Assembly: GCA_910577665.1 (NCBI GenBank)
Contig: CAJTOJ010000004.1
Coordinates: 1 to 64,000 of the forward strand
From: an uncultured Acetatifactor sp.
GTDB lineage: Bacteria; Bacillota; Clostridia; Lachnospirales; Lachnospiraceae
Length of the DNA: 64,000 nucleotides
Direction of reading: 5' to 3'
Part shown: in pieces, positions 34,398-43,114 of the stretch
Layout of the letters: each line of letters opens with the position of its first letter
Position numbering within the stretch: position 1 is the first letter of the stretch
Position numbers and translations under genes: made by a program
The notes under the pieces: generated by a model
Told to the model about the DNA's origin: nothing
What the model saw: the letters and a program-made list of their open reading frames with translations, nothing else
Databases searched by the model: none

Positions 34398-35420
34398 TCA
34401 GAGCATTGCTGCATATCTGCTTCGATCGGCCTGTGGAACTTTAATGGCATCCATTGCCTGTTCTGCTGTCCATTTCGTGGTATCCATTAGGTTCATGATG
34501 GCTGAAAGCATGGCGTTTTCGGATCCTTCCTCCATTCCCTCGGCTTTTCCCTGGGCTCTTCCTTGTTCTATTCCTTGTTCTATTCCTTGTTCTATTCCTT
34601 GTACTCTTCCTTCTTCTATTCCTTCAGCCCAGCCATCGGTTCTTGCCTTCACACTTGCTTCAGCCACTTTCGCGGCTACTCTTTCAGCCACTTCGGCGTC
34701 AATTACATCCTTCATCAACTCTTTTAATGCCTCACACATACTAAAATCCCTCCTGACTTCCCGGTATAAACTTTCATTTGCCGCTATGCTGACTTGCAGG
34801 ACAGCATCCACATTGTCCTTGTCTCCAGGATCCTGCAGCCATCTGGTACCTTCGATAAATGCCTTTATGTCTTCTTTTTCTGGATTCCTGGAAAGGATCC
34901 GCAGACTACAGTGGTCTGTTCCCTTTAGACGGCTGGTAACTATGATTTGTGTGTCAAAAAGTACATTTCCAAAGACGTAATAGATTCCAGGATAACGTTC
35001 TTCTATTGTCCGGCCAGACTTGACCAGAGCCTCAAATAATTCCCGGGGATACGTATCGCGGAAGATAGATATGGTCAGTTCTTCCTCCGGGATCTGATTT
35101 ACCATACTGCCAGCGCCCTTGTACAGACATGCATATCCTATTGTTTTAAAATAGTCATCAATAGAAAGCCCATCTTCGGGGCTTTTATATTCCACTACAT
35201 TATATTTTTTGAAGATGTGCCCGATTTCATTCTCCACGCGTATATCTGTCAGTTTTTTTATAATCAGCAAATCCATTCGCAATGGTTCCTTGCCAAGGTT
35301 GTATTCCCGTTGGAATGCAAGTACATCCTTGTTGGATATCAATTCAAGCTCCGCAGCGCCATAAAAACCTGGATGCCATTGTATGGATGTCTTTTCCAGA
35401 TGTTCCCCCACGGGCACCAC
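34398..35420 (-). CDS. Rpn-family PD-(D/E)xK nuclease (transposase-like)
   Basis: 340 residues. The N-terminal domain has the restriction-nuclease core: ADLLIIKKLTD-type Asp region (here MDLLIIKKLTDIRVENEIG) and VVEYKSPED (ExK), which fits the recombination-promoting Rpn nuclease/PDDEXK transposase-like family common in gut Firmicutes. The C-terminal part contains Glu/Gln/Gly repeats (EGIEEG, then GIEQ units) and a helical tail. It is a single gene with no inverted repeats, so it is not scored as an insertion sequence. Confidence 0.8.
   Translation of the reverse strand: MVPVGEHLEKTSIQWHPGFYGAAELELISNKDVLAFQREYNLGKEPLRMDLLIIKKLTDIRVENEIGHIFKKYNVVEYKSPEDGLSIDDYFKTIGYACLYKGAGSMVNQIPEEELTISIFRDTYPRELFEALVKSGRTIEERYPGIYYVFGNVLFDTQIIVTSRLKGTDHCSLRILSRNPEKEDIKAFIEGTRWLQDPGDKDNVDAVLQVSIAANESLYREVRRDFSMCEALKELMKDVIDAEVAERVAAKVAEASVKARTDGWAEGIEEGRVQGIEQGIEQGIEQGRAQGKAEGMEEGSENAMLSAIMNLMDTTKWTAEQAMDAIKVPQADRSRYAAML
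34559..34606 (-). repeat. 12-bp in-frame tandem repeat inside the Rpn gene
   Basis: Three perfect copies of TTCCTTGTTCTA on the plus strand plus one altered copy encode repeated Gly-Ile-Glu-Gln units in the nuclease. As the unit is a multiple of three, copy changes keep the frame. Confidence 0.9.
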
Positions 35421-35519
35421 CTCCTGTCTTTTTCGTTTTATCTATGTTTATTATAAGGGTATGTCATGGTACCTGTCAAGGTGCTGTTCCGCGCTTCCAG
35501 GAACCCCTTAGGATTCCTC

Positions 35520-35630
35520 ATTACTGTTCAATGGATACTGCCGCCAGGTATTTTCACGCATCTTTTGCGTGACAAACCCGAGGCTGCACGTGTATCCTGT
35601 TGCTGTCACGGCTACGTTGTGTCCGGTAAT
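35520..35630 (-). mobile_element. MITE-like element, copy D
   Basis: 111 bp in reverse orientation. The left end is ATTACTGTTCA (one change from the family end); the other end is eroded (GGTAAT). The core appears as CGTGACAAACCCGAG with CCAGGTATTTTCACGC. A perfect 8-bp duplication GATTCCTC flanks it at 35512-35519 and 35631-35638, confirming both borders. Confidence 0.85.
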
Positions 35631-35658
35631 GATTCCTCTGGGAAACTGCTCAAAATCA

Positions 35659-35687
35659 TTGCGGCAGCAGTGGCATTATGTTAGAAT
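35659..35687 (+). promoter_or_regulatory. candidate promoter of the GlpA-like operon
   Basis: TTGCGG (35659-35664) and TAGAAT (35682-35687), 17-base spacing, just beyond MITE copy D; leader of about 118 bases. The -35 match is weak. Confidence 0.35.
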
Positions 35688-35811
35688 GGAGAGAAATCAC
35701 TTTGCAGATAATCGCTGGTCTTGACTTAGGGTATCAAAAGCCTGTAAGGCAGATGGCTCCACAAATGTGCTGGGTGAGTACTAGGTTTCAAGTGTTAAGG
35801 GAGGTGTAGGC

Positions 35812-37230
35812 ATGACGGATGTGATCATCATAGGGGCAGGGGTAACAGGCTGTGCAATCGCCAGAGAGCTGGCACGGTTCCGCTGCACAGTGAAGGTTCT
35901 GGAGAGAGCACATGATGTATGTGAGGGCACATCCAAAGCCAACAGCGGTATCGCCCATGCAGGGTTTGACGCTGTACCAGGTACCTGGAAGGCCAGGATG
36001 AATGTGGAGGGCAGCAGGCTTATGGAAGCCCTGTCAGAAGAACTGGATTTCTCTTACCGGAGGAATGGGTCCCTGGTGCTGTGTTTTGCGGAAGAAGACA
36101 GCAAGGAGCTGGAGAAGCTGCGCAGGCAAGGGGAGGAAAACGGTGTGGAAGGACTCCGGATCCTGGGACAGAAGGAACTTAGGGAGCTGGAGCCGGGCAT
36201 TTCCAGACAGGCGGTGGCAGCACTCTACGCCCCTACAGGTGCTATTGTATGTCCTTTTGGACTGACCATTGCCCTGGCGGAAAATGCAGCAGAAAACGGA
36301 GTGGAATTTCACCTACAGACCCAGGTGGAAGAGATCCAGAAGATCCAGGGCGGATACCGGCTGGCTACCAGCCAGGGGATTTTTGAGGGCCGGGTTGTGG
36401 TCAATGCCGCTGGGGTCTACGCAGACCGGTTCCACAATATGGTAAGCAGAACAAAATTGCACATTACCCCCAGAAAGGGTGAGTACTGCCTGATGGATAA
36501 GCGGGTGGGGAACCTGGTGAATCACACCATATTCCAGCTTCCCACAGCATATGGGAAGGGTGTACTGGTAACGCCCACTGTCCATGGGAACCTGCTGGCT
36601 GGTCCCACAGCAAGGAATATGGAGGATAAGGAGGCAGTGAACACCACCAGGGAAGGCATTGAGGAGGTGCTGCAGAAGGCGGCAGCCAGTGTGGAGGAAT
36701 TCCCTGCCAGGTGGATCATCACTTCTTTTGCAGGGCTGCGGGCCGCAGAGGCAGGTGGGGACTTTGTCCTGGGGGAAGTAAAGGACGCCCCTGGTTTCTT
36801 TGATGCGGCCGGAATCGCTTCTCCGGGACTAACTGCCGCACCGGCCATTGGCAGGTACCTGGCAGGACTGGCAGGGGCATATTTAGGTGCCGGGAAAAGA
36901 GCGGATTTTGTGTCTGTGCGCAGGGGGATCCCCAATATGGAACAGGCTTCCATGCAGGAGCGTTGCAGACTGATCGGGGAGAATCCGCTGTATGCCAATG
37001 TGGTATGCCGCTGTGAGATGGTGACGGAAGGGGAGATCGTGAATGCGATCCACAGGCCACTGGGTGCCACCACTGTGGACGGTATCAAGCGCCGGACCAG
37101 GGCTGGCATGGGCAGGTGCCAGGCTGGCTTCTGCGCACCCAGGGTGGTGGAGATCCTGGCCAGGGAATTACAGAAGGATCCCTGTGAGATAAGAAAGCAG
37201 GAACCTGGGTCAGAATTCCTGGTAGATTGA
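35812..37230 (+). CDS. GlpA-like FAD-dependent oxidoreductase with [2Fe-2S] domain
   Basis: 472 residues. The N-terminus IIIGAGVTGCAIARELARF is a dinucleotide fold, followed by the DAO-type body. The C-terminal about 90 residues form a BFD-like iron-sulfur domain with VVCRCEMVTEGEI and GRCQAGFCAPRVV (four Cys). This layout matches the GlpA-type glycerol-3-phosphate dehydrogenase subunit of clostridia. First gene of a three-gene operon with a GlpB-like protein and DUF1667 protein. No glycerol kinase or facilitator is adjacent, so a different 2-hydroxy acid substrate remains possible. Confidence 0.85.
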   Translation: MTDVIIIGAGVTGCAIARELARFRCTVKVLERAHDVCEGTSKANSGIAHAGFDAVPGTWKARMNVEGSRLMEALSEELDFSYRRNGSLVLCFAEEDSKELEKLRRQGEENGVEGLRILGQKELRELEPGISRQAVAALYAPTGAIVCPFGLTIALAENAAENGVEFHLQTQVEEIQKIQGGYRLATSQGIFEGRVVVNAAGVYADRFHNMVSRTKLHITPRKGEYCLMDKRVGNLVNHTIFQLPTAYGKGVLVTPTVHGNLLAGPTARNMEDKEAVNTTREGIEEVLQKAAASVEEFPARWIITSFAGLRAAEAGGDFVLGEVKDAPGFFDAAGIASPGLTAAPAIGRYLAGLAGAYLGAGKRADFVSVRRGIPNMEQASMQERCRLIGENPLYANVVCRCEMVTEGEIVNAIHRPLGATTVDGIKRRTRAGMGRCQAGFCAPRVVEILARELQKDPCEIRKQEPGSEFLVD

Positions 37231-37279
37231 GGGACTGGGGATGTCCCGGAAGGCAAATGGCAGCAGGAGGAAAATGGGC

Positions 37280-38566
37280 ATGAAGAAAGATCTGGTGATA
37301 ATCGGGGGAGGACCAGCCGGGCTGGCGGCAGCCATAGCGGCCAGAGAAGCCGGGGTGGAGGATCTGGTGATTTTAGAGCGGGATGCCAGACTGGGAGGGA
37401 TCCTAAACCAGTGTATCCACAACGGATTCGGACTTCACACCTTTAAGGAGGAGCTGACAGGGCCGGAGTATGCAGACCGGTTTGTCAGGCAGGTGCAGGC
37501 CCTTGGAATTTCCTGCAAACTGCACACCATGGTGGTAGACCTGGCAAGGCAGCAGGCAGATAGTGCCGGATCTTTGCTGGTGACTGCCATGAACCAGGAA
37601 GATGGCATCTATACCATAGAAGCCAGGGCAGTGATTCTGGCCATGGGATGCAGGGAGAGGCCAAGGGGAGCACTGGGGATTCCGGGATACCGGCCTGCCG
37701 GGATCTACTCTGCAGGTACAGCCCAGCGCTATGTGAATATGGAAGGCAGGATGCCGGGCCGGGAGGTGGTGATCCTGGGTTCCGGGGACATCGGTCTGAT
37801 CATGGCCAGACGTATGACACTGGAAGGGGCGAAGGTGAAGCTGGTGGCGGAACTGATGCCTTATTCGGGAGGGCTGAAACGAAACGTTATCCAGTGCCTG
37901 GATGATTTTGGCATTCCGCTGAAATTGCGGACCACAGTGGTGGATATCAAGGGAAAGCAGCGGGTGGAAGGTGTCACAGTGGCCCAGGTGGATGAAAAGG
38001 GCAAGCCAGTCCCTGGCACAGAAGAACAGATCCCTTGTGATACCCTGCTGTTGTCCTGTGGGCTGATTCCGGAAAATGAACTGTCAGTGGCCCTGGGGGT
38101 AGGGATGAATCCGGCCACCAACGGGCCGTTTGTGAATGAGAGCCTGGAGACGGACATAGAAGGGGTATTTGCCTGCGGTAATGTGTTGCATGTCCATGAC
38201 CTGGTAGACTATGTGTCTGAGGAGGCGTCCTGGGCTGGGAGAAGGGCAGCTGCCTACCTGCAGGGCAGCCTGGAAAAAGGAGTGGGAAGGGTTTCCATCC
38301 GGGCGGAAGGAGGTGTCCGTTACACAGTTCCTTCTTCTGTGGTTCCAGGGCGCATGGAGCAGGAGCAGGTATTGCGTTTCCGGGTTGGAAATGTTTACCG
38401 GGATGCTTGTGTGGAAGTATCTGCAGGGGGACGGGTATTGTATAGCCGCAGGAGACGGGTGCTGACACCTGGGGAGATGGAGCAGGTGGTACTGAAGCGG
38501 GCGTGGCTGGAGCAGATACCAGAGCCGGAGGAAATAACGGTGTCGGTAAGGGAAGGCAGCGCTTGA
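37280..38566 (+). CDS. GlpB-like NAD(P)/FAD-dependent oxidoreductase
   Basis: About 428 residues; pyridine-nucleotide-disulfide-oxidoreductase fold without redox-active cysteines. Visible: LVIIGGGPAGLAAAIAARE (FAD), the EVVILGSGDIGLIMARRM second nucleotide site, and GVFACGNVLHVHDLVDYV near the end. In the clostridial triad it passes electrons between the GlpA-like partner and the carrier. The start is set at ATG 37280, nine bases after AGGAGG; ATG 37274 is also possible. It follows the first gene by about 50 bases. Confidence 0.85.
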   Translation: MKKDLVIIGGGPAGLAAAIAAREAGVEDLVILERDARLGGILNQCIHNGFGLHTFKEELTGPEYADRFVRQVQALGISCKLHTMVVDLARQQADSAGSLLVTAMNQEDGIYTIEARAVILAMGCRERPRGALGIPGYRPAGIYSAGTAQRYVNMEGRMPGREVVILGSGDIGLIMARRMTLEGAKVKLVAELMPYSGGLKRNVIQCLDDFGIPLKLRTTVVDIKGKQRVEGVTVAQVDEKGKPVPGTEEQIPCDTLLLSCGLIPENELSVALGVGMNPATNGPFVNESLETDIEGVFACGNVLHVHDLVDYVSEEASWAGRRAAAYLQGSLEKGVGRVSIRAEGGVRYTVPSSVVPGRMEQEQVLRFRVGNVYRDACVEVSAGGRVLYSRRRRVLTPGEMEQVVLKRAWLEQIPEPEEITVSVREGSA

Positions 38567-38630
38567 TAAGCTGGAAGGATGTGGCTGTAATGATAGATCT
38601 GAAAGGGTGCCGGGCAAAGGGGGTAGCAGA

Positions 38631-39152
38631 GTGGATACAGGTAGCAAAAAGGTAGCAGAGGCATTGCGGGGAATGGAAGTCCAAGAAGCAGCAGGTACAG
38701 GGCAGGTCACGAAAGCCATACAGACAAGGGAGGGATTCCAGGCAGAGGACACAGCCCGGAAGGCAGAAATGCAGGAAAACGGACTGGAACAGACCAGAGA
38801 GTTCGTATGCATCGGATGCCCTTTGGGGTGCAATGTAACAGCCAGGACCAGGGGAGAGGAGATTGTGGACATTACAGGGAATACCTGTCCCAGGGGAGCC
38901 GACTATGTGACCAAGGAGCTGACGGATCCCAGACGCATTGTCACCAGCTTGGTGCGGGTCCGGAAAGGGGTGTTGCCAGTTGTCTCCGTGAAGACAACTA
39001 CAGACATTCCCAAGGGAAAGATCATGGACAGCATTCGTGTGTTAAAAGGAATCGAACTACAGGCACCTGTCCATATAGGGGACGTGGTGGTGGAAGATGT
39101 TTGTGGTACCGGAGTGCAGGTGGTGGCCACGGGGAATGTAGAGACAAAATGA
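38631..39152 (+). CDS. DUF1667 protein (GlpC-like third subunit)
   Basis: The DUF1667 domain starts at FVCIGCPLGCNVTA and includes GNTCPRGADYV, four cysteines suited to a metal or iron-sulfur site; it accompanies GlpA/GlpB-like proteins in many clostridia. Members are usually about 120 residues. Here a strong AAAGGGGG site at GTG 38631 gives 173 residues with a Glu/Ala-rich N-terminal extension of about 50; ATG 38769 would give the normal length and GTG 38607 the longest form. Last gene of the operon, followed by a terminator. Confidence 0.75.
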   Translation: MDTGSKKVAEALRGMEVQEAAGTGQVTKAIQTREGFQAEDTARKAEMQENGLEQTREFVCIGCPLGCNVTARTRGEEIVDITGNTCPRGADYVTKELTDPRRIVTSLVRVRKGVLPVVSVKTTTDIPKGKIMDSIRVLKGIELQAPVHIGDVVVEDVCGTGVQVVATGNVETK

Positions 39153-39213
39153 TCTGGGTACCTGGAAAGAAAACCATCAAGTGGGTTGTGTACATGTCTG
39201 AACCTCCAAAAGG

Positions 39214-39253
39214 CCTGGCAGATGAAAATGGAATCATCTGCCAGGTCTTTTTC
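39214..39253. terminator. intrinsic terminator between DUF1667 gene and prs
   Basis: CCTGGCAGATG and CATCTGCCAGG pair perfectly around AAAATGGAAT and run into TCTTTTT. It ends the rightward operon and may also serve prs from the other side. Confidence 0.85.
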
Positions 39254-39266
39254 GGAAAATAGAGCA

Positions 39267-40451
39267 TTATATCTCTCCGTTCTTGTATCTGGTCACATAA
39301 CTCTGGATTCTCTCATTGGGATTCAGCAGATCGCTGATGGAGGAATCGTGGTTCAAAGTATCAATGATGTATGCGATATACTTGCTCATGTCACAGTTCA
39401 CATACCATTCCCGTTCCAGAAGCTCAGGGGTCTGATAGATCAGGTTGGTGGTGAGTACCCTGTCAAGGATACCGTTTTCATAAGCCTTGTCGAACTTGTC
39501 CAGTCCATTGGTGAACAGACCAAAGGTGGCACAGACAAAGATCTTACCAGCCTTGCGTTCCTTTAAGAGGGCAGCTACTTCCAGCACGCTTTCCCCGGAA
39601 GAGATCATGTCATCTATGATGATCATGTCCTTGCCTTCCACACTGGTGCCCAGGAATTCGTGGGCCACTATGGGATTGCGGCCCTCCACGATCTGGGTGA
39701 AGTCCCGCCGCTTATAGAACATACCCATATCCAGGCCCAGTACATTGGCTATGTAGATGGCGCGGGTCATGCCGCCCTCATCAGGACTGATGACCATCAT
39801 GTGGTCGGAGTCAATTTTCAGCCCTTTTTCTGTGCGCAACAGCCCTTTGATAAACTGGTAAGCGGGCTGTACTGTCTCGAAACCATGCAGAGGAATGGCA
39901 TTCTGTACCCTGGGGTCATGGGCATCAAAGGTGATGATATTGTCTACTCCCATCTGCACCAGCTCCTGCAAGGCCAGGGCACAGTCCAGGGACTCTCTGG
40001 AGGTTCGTTTGTGCTGGCGGCTCTCATAGAGGTATGGCATGATGACAGTGATGCGCCGGGCTTTGCCGCCCACTGCAGCAATGAGGCGCTTCAGATCCTG
40101 ATAATGGTCATCAGGGGACATGTGATTCTCGTGACCACAAAGGGAATAAGTCAGGGAATAATTACACACATCCACCAGCAGGTACAGATCTGTACCCCGT
40201 ACAGATTCCTGGATGACCCCTTTGGCTTCTCCAGAACCGAACCGGGGGACTTTAGCGTCCAACAGATAGGATTCCCGTTGGTAACCGGAGAAGGCCAGGG
40301 AATCTTTGTGTTCACTTTCCCGTTCGGTCCTCCACTTGACTAGATACTGGTCTACCTTGCCGCACAAGGGCTTGCAACCCTCCAGGGCAATGATGCCCAG
40401 AGAGCCAACGGGAATGGTTTCAAGGTTTCTTTTTTCTTCGCGGTTTCCCAT
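39267..40451 (-). CDS. prs: ribose-phosphate pyrophosphokinase
   Basis: Makes PRPP from ribose-5-phosphate and ATP for nucleotide and NAD synthesis. 394 residues, longer than the common 310-320 form, as in a clostridial subgroup. Visible: MPYLYESRQHKRTSRESLD (ATP loop), ITFDAHDPRVQNAIP, MVISPDEGGMTRA and the PRPP loop MIIIDDMISSGESVLEVA. It is the last gene of the dnaD-dnaI-prs set on the minus strand, 15 bases after the loader gene. The extra length is mostly N-terminal. Confidence 0.93.
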   Translation of the reverse strand: MGNREEKRNLETIPVGSLGIIALEGCKPLCGKVDQYLVKWRTERESEHKDSLAFSGYQRESYLLDAKVPRFGSGEAKGVIQESVRGTDLYLLVDVCNYSLTYSLCGHENHMSPDDHYQDLKRLIAAVGGKARRITVIMPYLYESRQHKRTSRESLDCALALQELVQMGVDNIITFDAHDPRVQNAIPLHGFETVQPAYQFIKGLLRTEKGLKIDSDHMMVISPDEGGMTRAIYIANVLGLDMGMFYKRRDFTQIVEGRNPIVAHEFLGTSVEGKDMIIIDDMISSGESVLEVAALLKERKAGKIFVCATFGLFTNGLDKFDKAYENGILDRVLTTNLIYQTPELLEREWYVNCDMSKYIAYIIDTLNHDSSISDLLNPNERIQSYVTRYKNGEI

Positions 40452-40466
40452 GCATGACCTACCTTT

Positions 40467-41447
40467 CTAGGATTTGCTGCGTCTGATGCAGATACGAATA
40501 TCCGGGCCTGTGAGCTTGCACAGGGTAAAATTGCTGGTAACCCGGGAGAAGATTCTGTCGGAGTAACGGTCTCTGAGTTCCTCCAGGCTTAAATTGGTGG
40601 AGATGATCACGGGTTTTTTCCGCAGGGCGCGTTCATTGAGGCAGGCGAACAGCTGGGAGGTCACGAAGCTGTTGGTGATCTCCGTGCCCAGGTCATCTAT
40701 GATGAGCAGATCGCAGCCATACAGATCCCGGCAGAAATCCTGCAGGGAGTCCTTCTCCTTGCGGTCAAAGCTGAAGCGTGCCAGGGTCTCAAAGAGACTG
40801 GAGGCACTGAAATAAATCACAGCATGGCCTGCCCCCAGCAGGCAATCCGCAATACATCCTGACAGAAAACTTTTACCCGTACCTACTGTACCATAAAAGA
40901 ACAAATTGCGATAGTCTTCTTTGAAGTTTTGTACAAATTTCTGGCTGATGGTCACGGCAGTCTGGAAACGCTGGAGGTCTTCCCCCTGGTAATACGCATA
41001 AGAGAGGGTGGAAAAATTGGCTTTGGCTACCATATCCCGGATATTGGATTGATCATAAAGCAGATCCAGTTCCTGCCGGCGGAAACAATGGCATTTGACG
41101 GAAAGCCCGTCCTCCTCACGGATATATCCGGTGTCCTTACAACAGGAGCAGGTGTAGATGGGATCCAGGTAATCAACGGGAAAACCGTGTTCGGTAAGGA
41201 GTTGCTGCCGCAGGTGTCTGTTTTCCTCCAGGGATGTATGCAGCCGGGAGCGTGCGGATTCATCTCCATCCAGCAGGAGCCTGGCAGCAGTCAGGGATAG
41301 ACTACCCACGGCATCTTCCAGAGTGCGGTAATCCGGGATGGCAGCATATACTTGATTGCGTCTGGACTCCAGAAGCTGGCGGTTGTGATCCCGCGTTTTT
41401 TCGTAACCTCTTAGGATGGATTCATACTGGGAATTTGTAAGTGCCAT
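40467..41447 (-). CDS. AAA+ helicase loader (DnaI/DnaC-like)
   Basis: ATPase of 326 residues that loads the replicative helicase. The N-terminal region has a zinc-type cluster (CSCCKDTG and CHCF), as in DnaI. The AAA+ part shows Walker A GTVGTGKS, Walker B LLIIDDLGTE, sensor-1 PVIISTNLS and an Arg-finger region RIFSRV. It follows dnaD by 48 bases and precedes prs by 15, so it is in the dnaD operon. Its role in initiation is supported by that pairing. Confidence 0.9.
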   Translation of the reverse strand: MALTNSQYESILRGYEKTRDHNRQLLESRRNQVYAAIPDYRTLEDAVGSLSLTAARLLLDGDESARSRLHTSLEENRHLRQQLLTEHGFPVDYLDPIYTCSCCKDTGYIREEDGLSVKCHCFRRQELDLLYDQSNIRDMVAKANFSTLSYAYYQGEDLQRFQTAVTISQKFVQNFKEDYRNLFFYGTVGTGKSFLSGCIADCLLGAGHAVIYFSASSLFETLARFSFDRKEKDSLQDFCRDLYGCDLLIIDDLGTEITNSFVTSQLFACLNERALRKKPVIISTNLSLEELRDRYSDRIFSRVTSNFTLCKLTGPDIRICIRRSKS

Positions 41448-41495
41448 GTCTATGTTCCTTTCCTGTGAATGGTTCCGGACAACTGTATATAGGGA

Positions 41496-42671
41496 TCAAT
41501 TGCTTAGGAGCTCCTGCTCCAGGGCATCGAAATCGTAAGCATTCTGGGCAAACTGGTTAAACCGGTTCCCGGTCTGTCGCATGCGTTCCTGGGAAGAAGA
41601 GGACTTCCGCCGCTTCTGATAGAGGTCATCGGCCTTGCTGATGTCGGATTTATGGTGGATGTTCTGGGACTTCCAACTGGATAGGATCCCTTCTGCATAT
41701 TCGAACCGGTGCTTGTCTGTGGCCAGTACCGTGCGCTGACAGGCTTCGAAGATTACATCCATGGGGAAATCGTACTCTTTGATCCAGCGGGTGATATATT
41801 CCACTTCCTTTCCCGTAGGAGAGCCCGATTTGCCCAGCTCATTCATGATGATATAGACATTTTTGTCATACCGGGAGGAATATTGCCTGGCCTGCTTCGG
41901 GGTGGTGATTCCTTCCGTGGCCCAGTTTACAGCCACTTTCTCTATGTATTTGAAATCTTTTTTGCCCTTGCCCACGCAGTACTGGAGAAGGTAGTCGATC
42001 AGGTCGTCTGAGAAATGGAGTACATCCGTAAAATACAGGATGGTCTTGATCTCAGATGGCGTCAAGGGCTTGCCAATGTAGGACTCTGCAATGAAGAGAA
42101 GCTGGGCAGTGTCCTGGCGTTCTTTGAAAGCCCGCAACTGGTCTGCGGAATATACCGGCTTCTCAAAAGCAGGAAGTGCAGAGGCCATGGAGGGATCTGC
42201 CGGGGACAGATGGGCATCTTCCTTTAGGAGGGCTGGTCTCGTGGCGGAAGCACCCGGTGAAAGGGTCTGTGTGGGTGTGAATTCATCCGGCAGACCTTTC
42301 CCGGCATCCGGTCTATCAGGCTGGCATGTGACAGGGACAGTTTCCGGGGCCTTCCCGGTAGGGGCAGGCTCCTGCCTGGGATGTATATTTCGGATATGGA
42401 TGCCTGTCAGGTTCTTCTCCCCATCGTAATCCAGATCCAGAAGCCGGTGCTTCTCCCAGTATTTCAAGGAGCGGAGCACATCCTTCTCCGTGTGGTTGAA
42501 CTGATCCGCAATACCAGGCACGCTTATGGAGGACTGGGAGTGCATCATGCGCAGCAGGTACAGATATACCTTGATCTGTGCATCATTGGCTTCTTTCATA
42601 TATTCATCTATGAACAGATTGGGTACTATAGTGACATCCATGGGATTGTCCTGGTAGATTGTCAGATCCAT
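41496..42671 (-). CDS. DnaD-domain replication initiation protein
   Basis: 391 residues. An N-terminal winged-helix region (VPNLFIDEYMKEANDAQIKVYLYLLRM, then IADQFNHTEKDVLRSLKYWE) binds DNA or partners. The C-terminal half holds two DnaD (DDBH2) domains; the YIxxW-like motif is seen in AEGILSSWKSQNIH. It recruits the helicase loader at the origin. The start MDLTIYQ at 42671 has GGAAGG nine bases upstream; the frame runs open to 42905, but that part is promoter-like. Its promoter region carries DnaA boxes. Confidence 0.9.
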   Translation of the reverse strand: MDLTIYQDNPMDVTIVPNLFIDEYMKEANDAQIKVYLYLLRMMHSQSSISVPGIADQFNHTEKDVLRSLKYWEKHRLLDLDYDGEKNLTGIHIRNIHPRQEPAPTGKAPETVPVTCQPDRPDAGKGLPDEFTPTQTLSPGASATRPALLKEDAHLSPADPSMASALPAFEKPVYSADQLRAFKERQDTAQLLFIAESYIGKPLTPSEIKTILYFTDVLHFSDDLIDYLLQYCVGKGKKDFKYIEKVAVNWATEGITTPKQARQYSSRYDKNVYIIMNELGKSGSPTGKEVEYITRWIKEYDFPMDVIFEACQRTVLATDKHRFEYAEGILSSWKSQNIHHKSDISKADDLYQKRRKSSSSQERMRQTGNRFNQFAQNAYDFDALEQELLSN

Positions 42672-42869
42672 CACATACACTTCCTTCCAAAACGTCCCTG
42701 CATCCCTATGCTCCACCATAAACGAAAACCGGGAGTCTGGACACACAACCTGCCAGGGCAGCGTGCTGCCTTTGACGTGCATGCTGGCGCACACCAGTCT
42801 CTTGGCGGCGCCGGAATGACTGGGACTTTTATAGTAACAGAACGGGCTTGTCTGTCTTACGGTAGGGAA

Positions 42870-42878
42870 AGTATAGCA
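42870..42878 (-). promoter_or_regulatory. extended -10 promoter of the dnaD operon
   Basis: Read on the minus strand, TGCTATACT is an extended -10 element. It would start transcription near 42863, about 190 bases before the dnaD start codon, with the DnaA boxes at roughly -80 to -110 and beyond. Confidence 0.5.
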
Positions 42879-42944
42879 TAAGGTTCCGAAAAAGAAAATA
42901 GTCATTTTCCCGAAAAATCCCAGGTGTATTTTTCGGGGAGGAAA

Positions 42945-43114
42945 TGTGGAAAATGTGGAAATTGTGGAAAAAAATACATGCTGCCAGAAAAAACAGGAAC
43001 AGACTGCGCGTTTGCTGGGAAGGCATTGGCATTGGATTATCCACGGGAAAAAAGAAACTATCCACAGGGGAGGATGCCTGTCGCGGGCAGATCCCCTGTG
43101 GAATATGTGGATAA
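42945..43114. promoter_or_regulatory. DnaA-box cluster between murC and dnaD
   Basis: Three abutting 9-mers, TGTGGAAAA, TGTGGAAAT and TGTGGAAAA (42945-42971), are the complement of TTTTCCACA-type DnaA boxes. Further boxes: TTATCCACG (43037-43045), CTATCCACA (43058-43066), TGTGGAATA (43097-43105) and a perfect TGTGGATAA (43106-43114) abutting it. An inverted repeat TCCACAGGGGA/TCCCCTGTGGA spans two of them. The spacer otherwise lacks genes. It probably lets DnaA control dnaD or titrates DnaA; a minor origin role is less likely. Confidence 0.75.

Noticed and set aside
42672..43114. Replication origin at the DnaA-box cluster
   Set aside because: No dnaA, dnaN or AT-rich unwinding region is adjacent, and gene orientation does not switch as at oriC. 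A regulatory or titration role is more economical.
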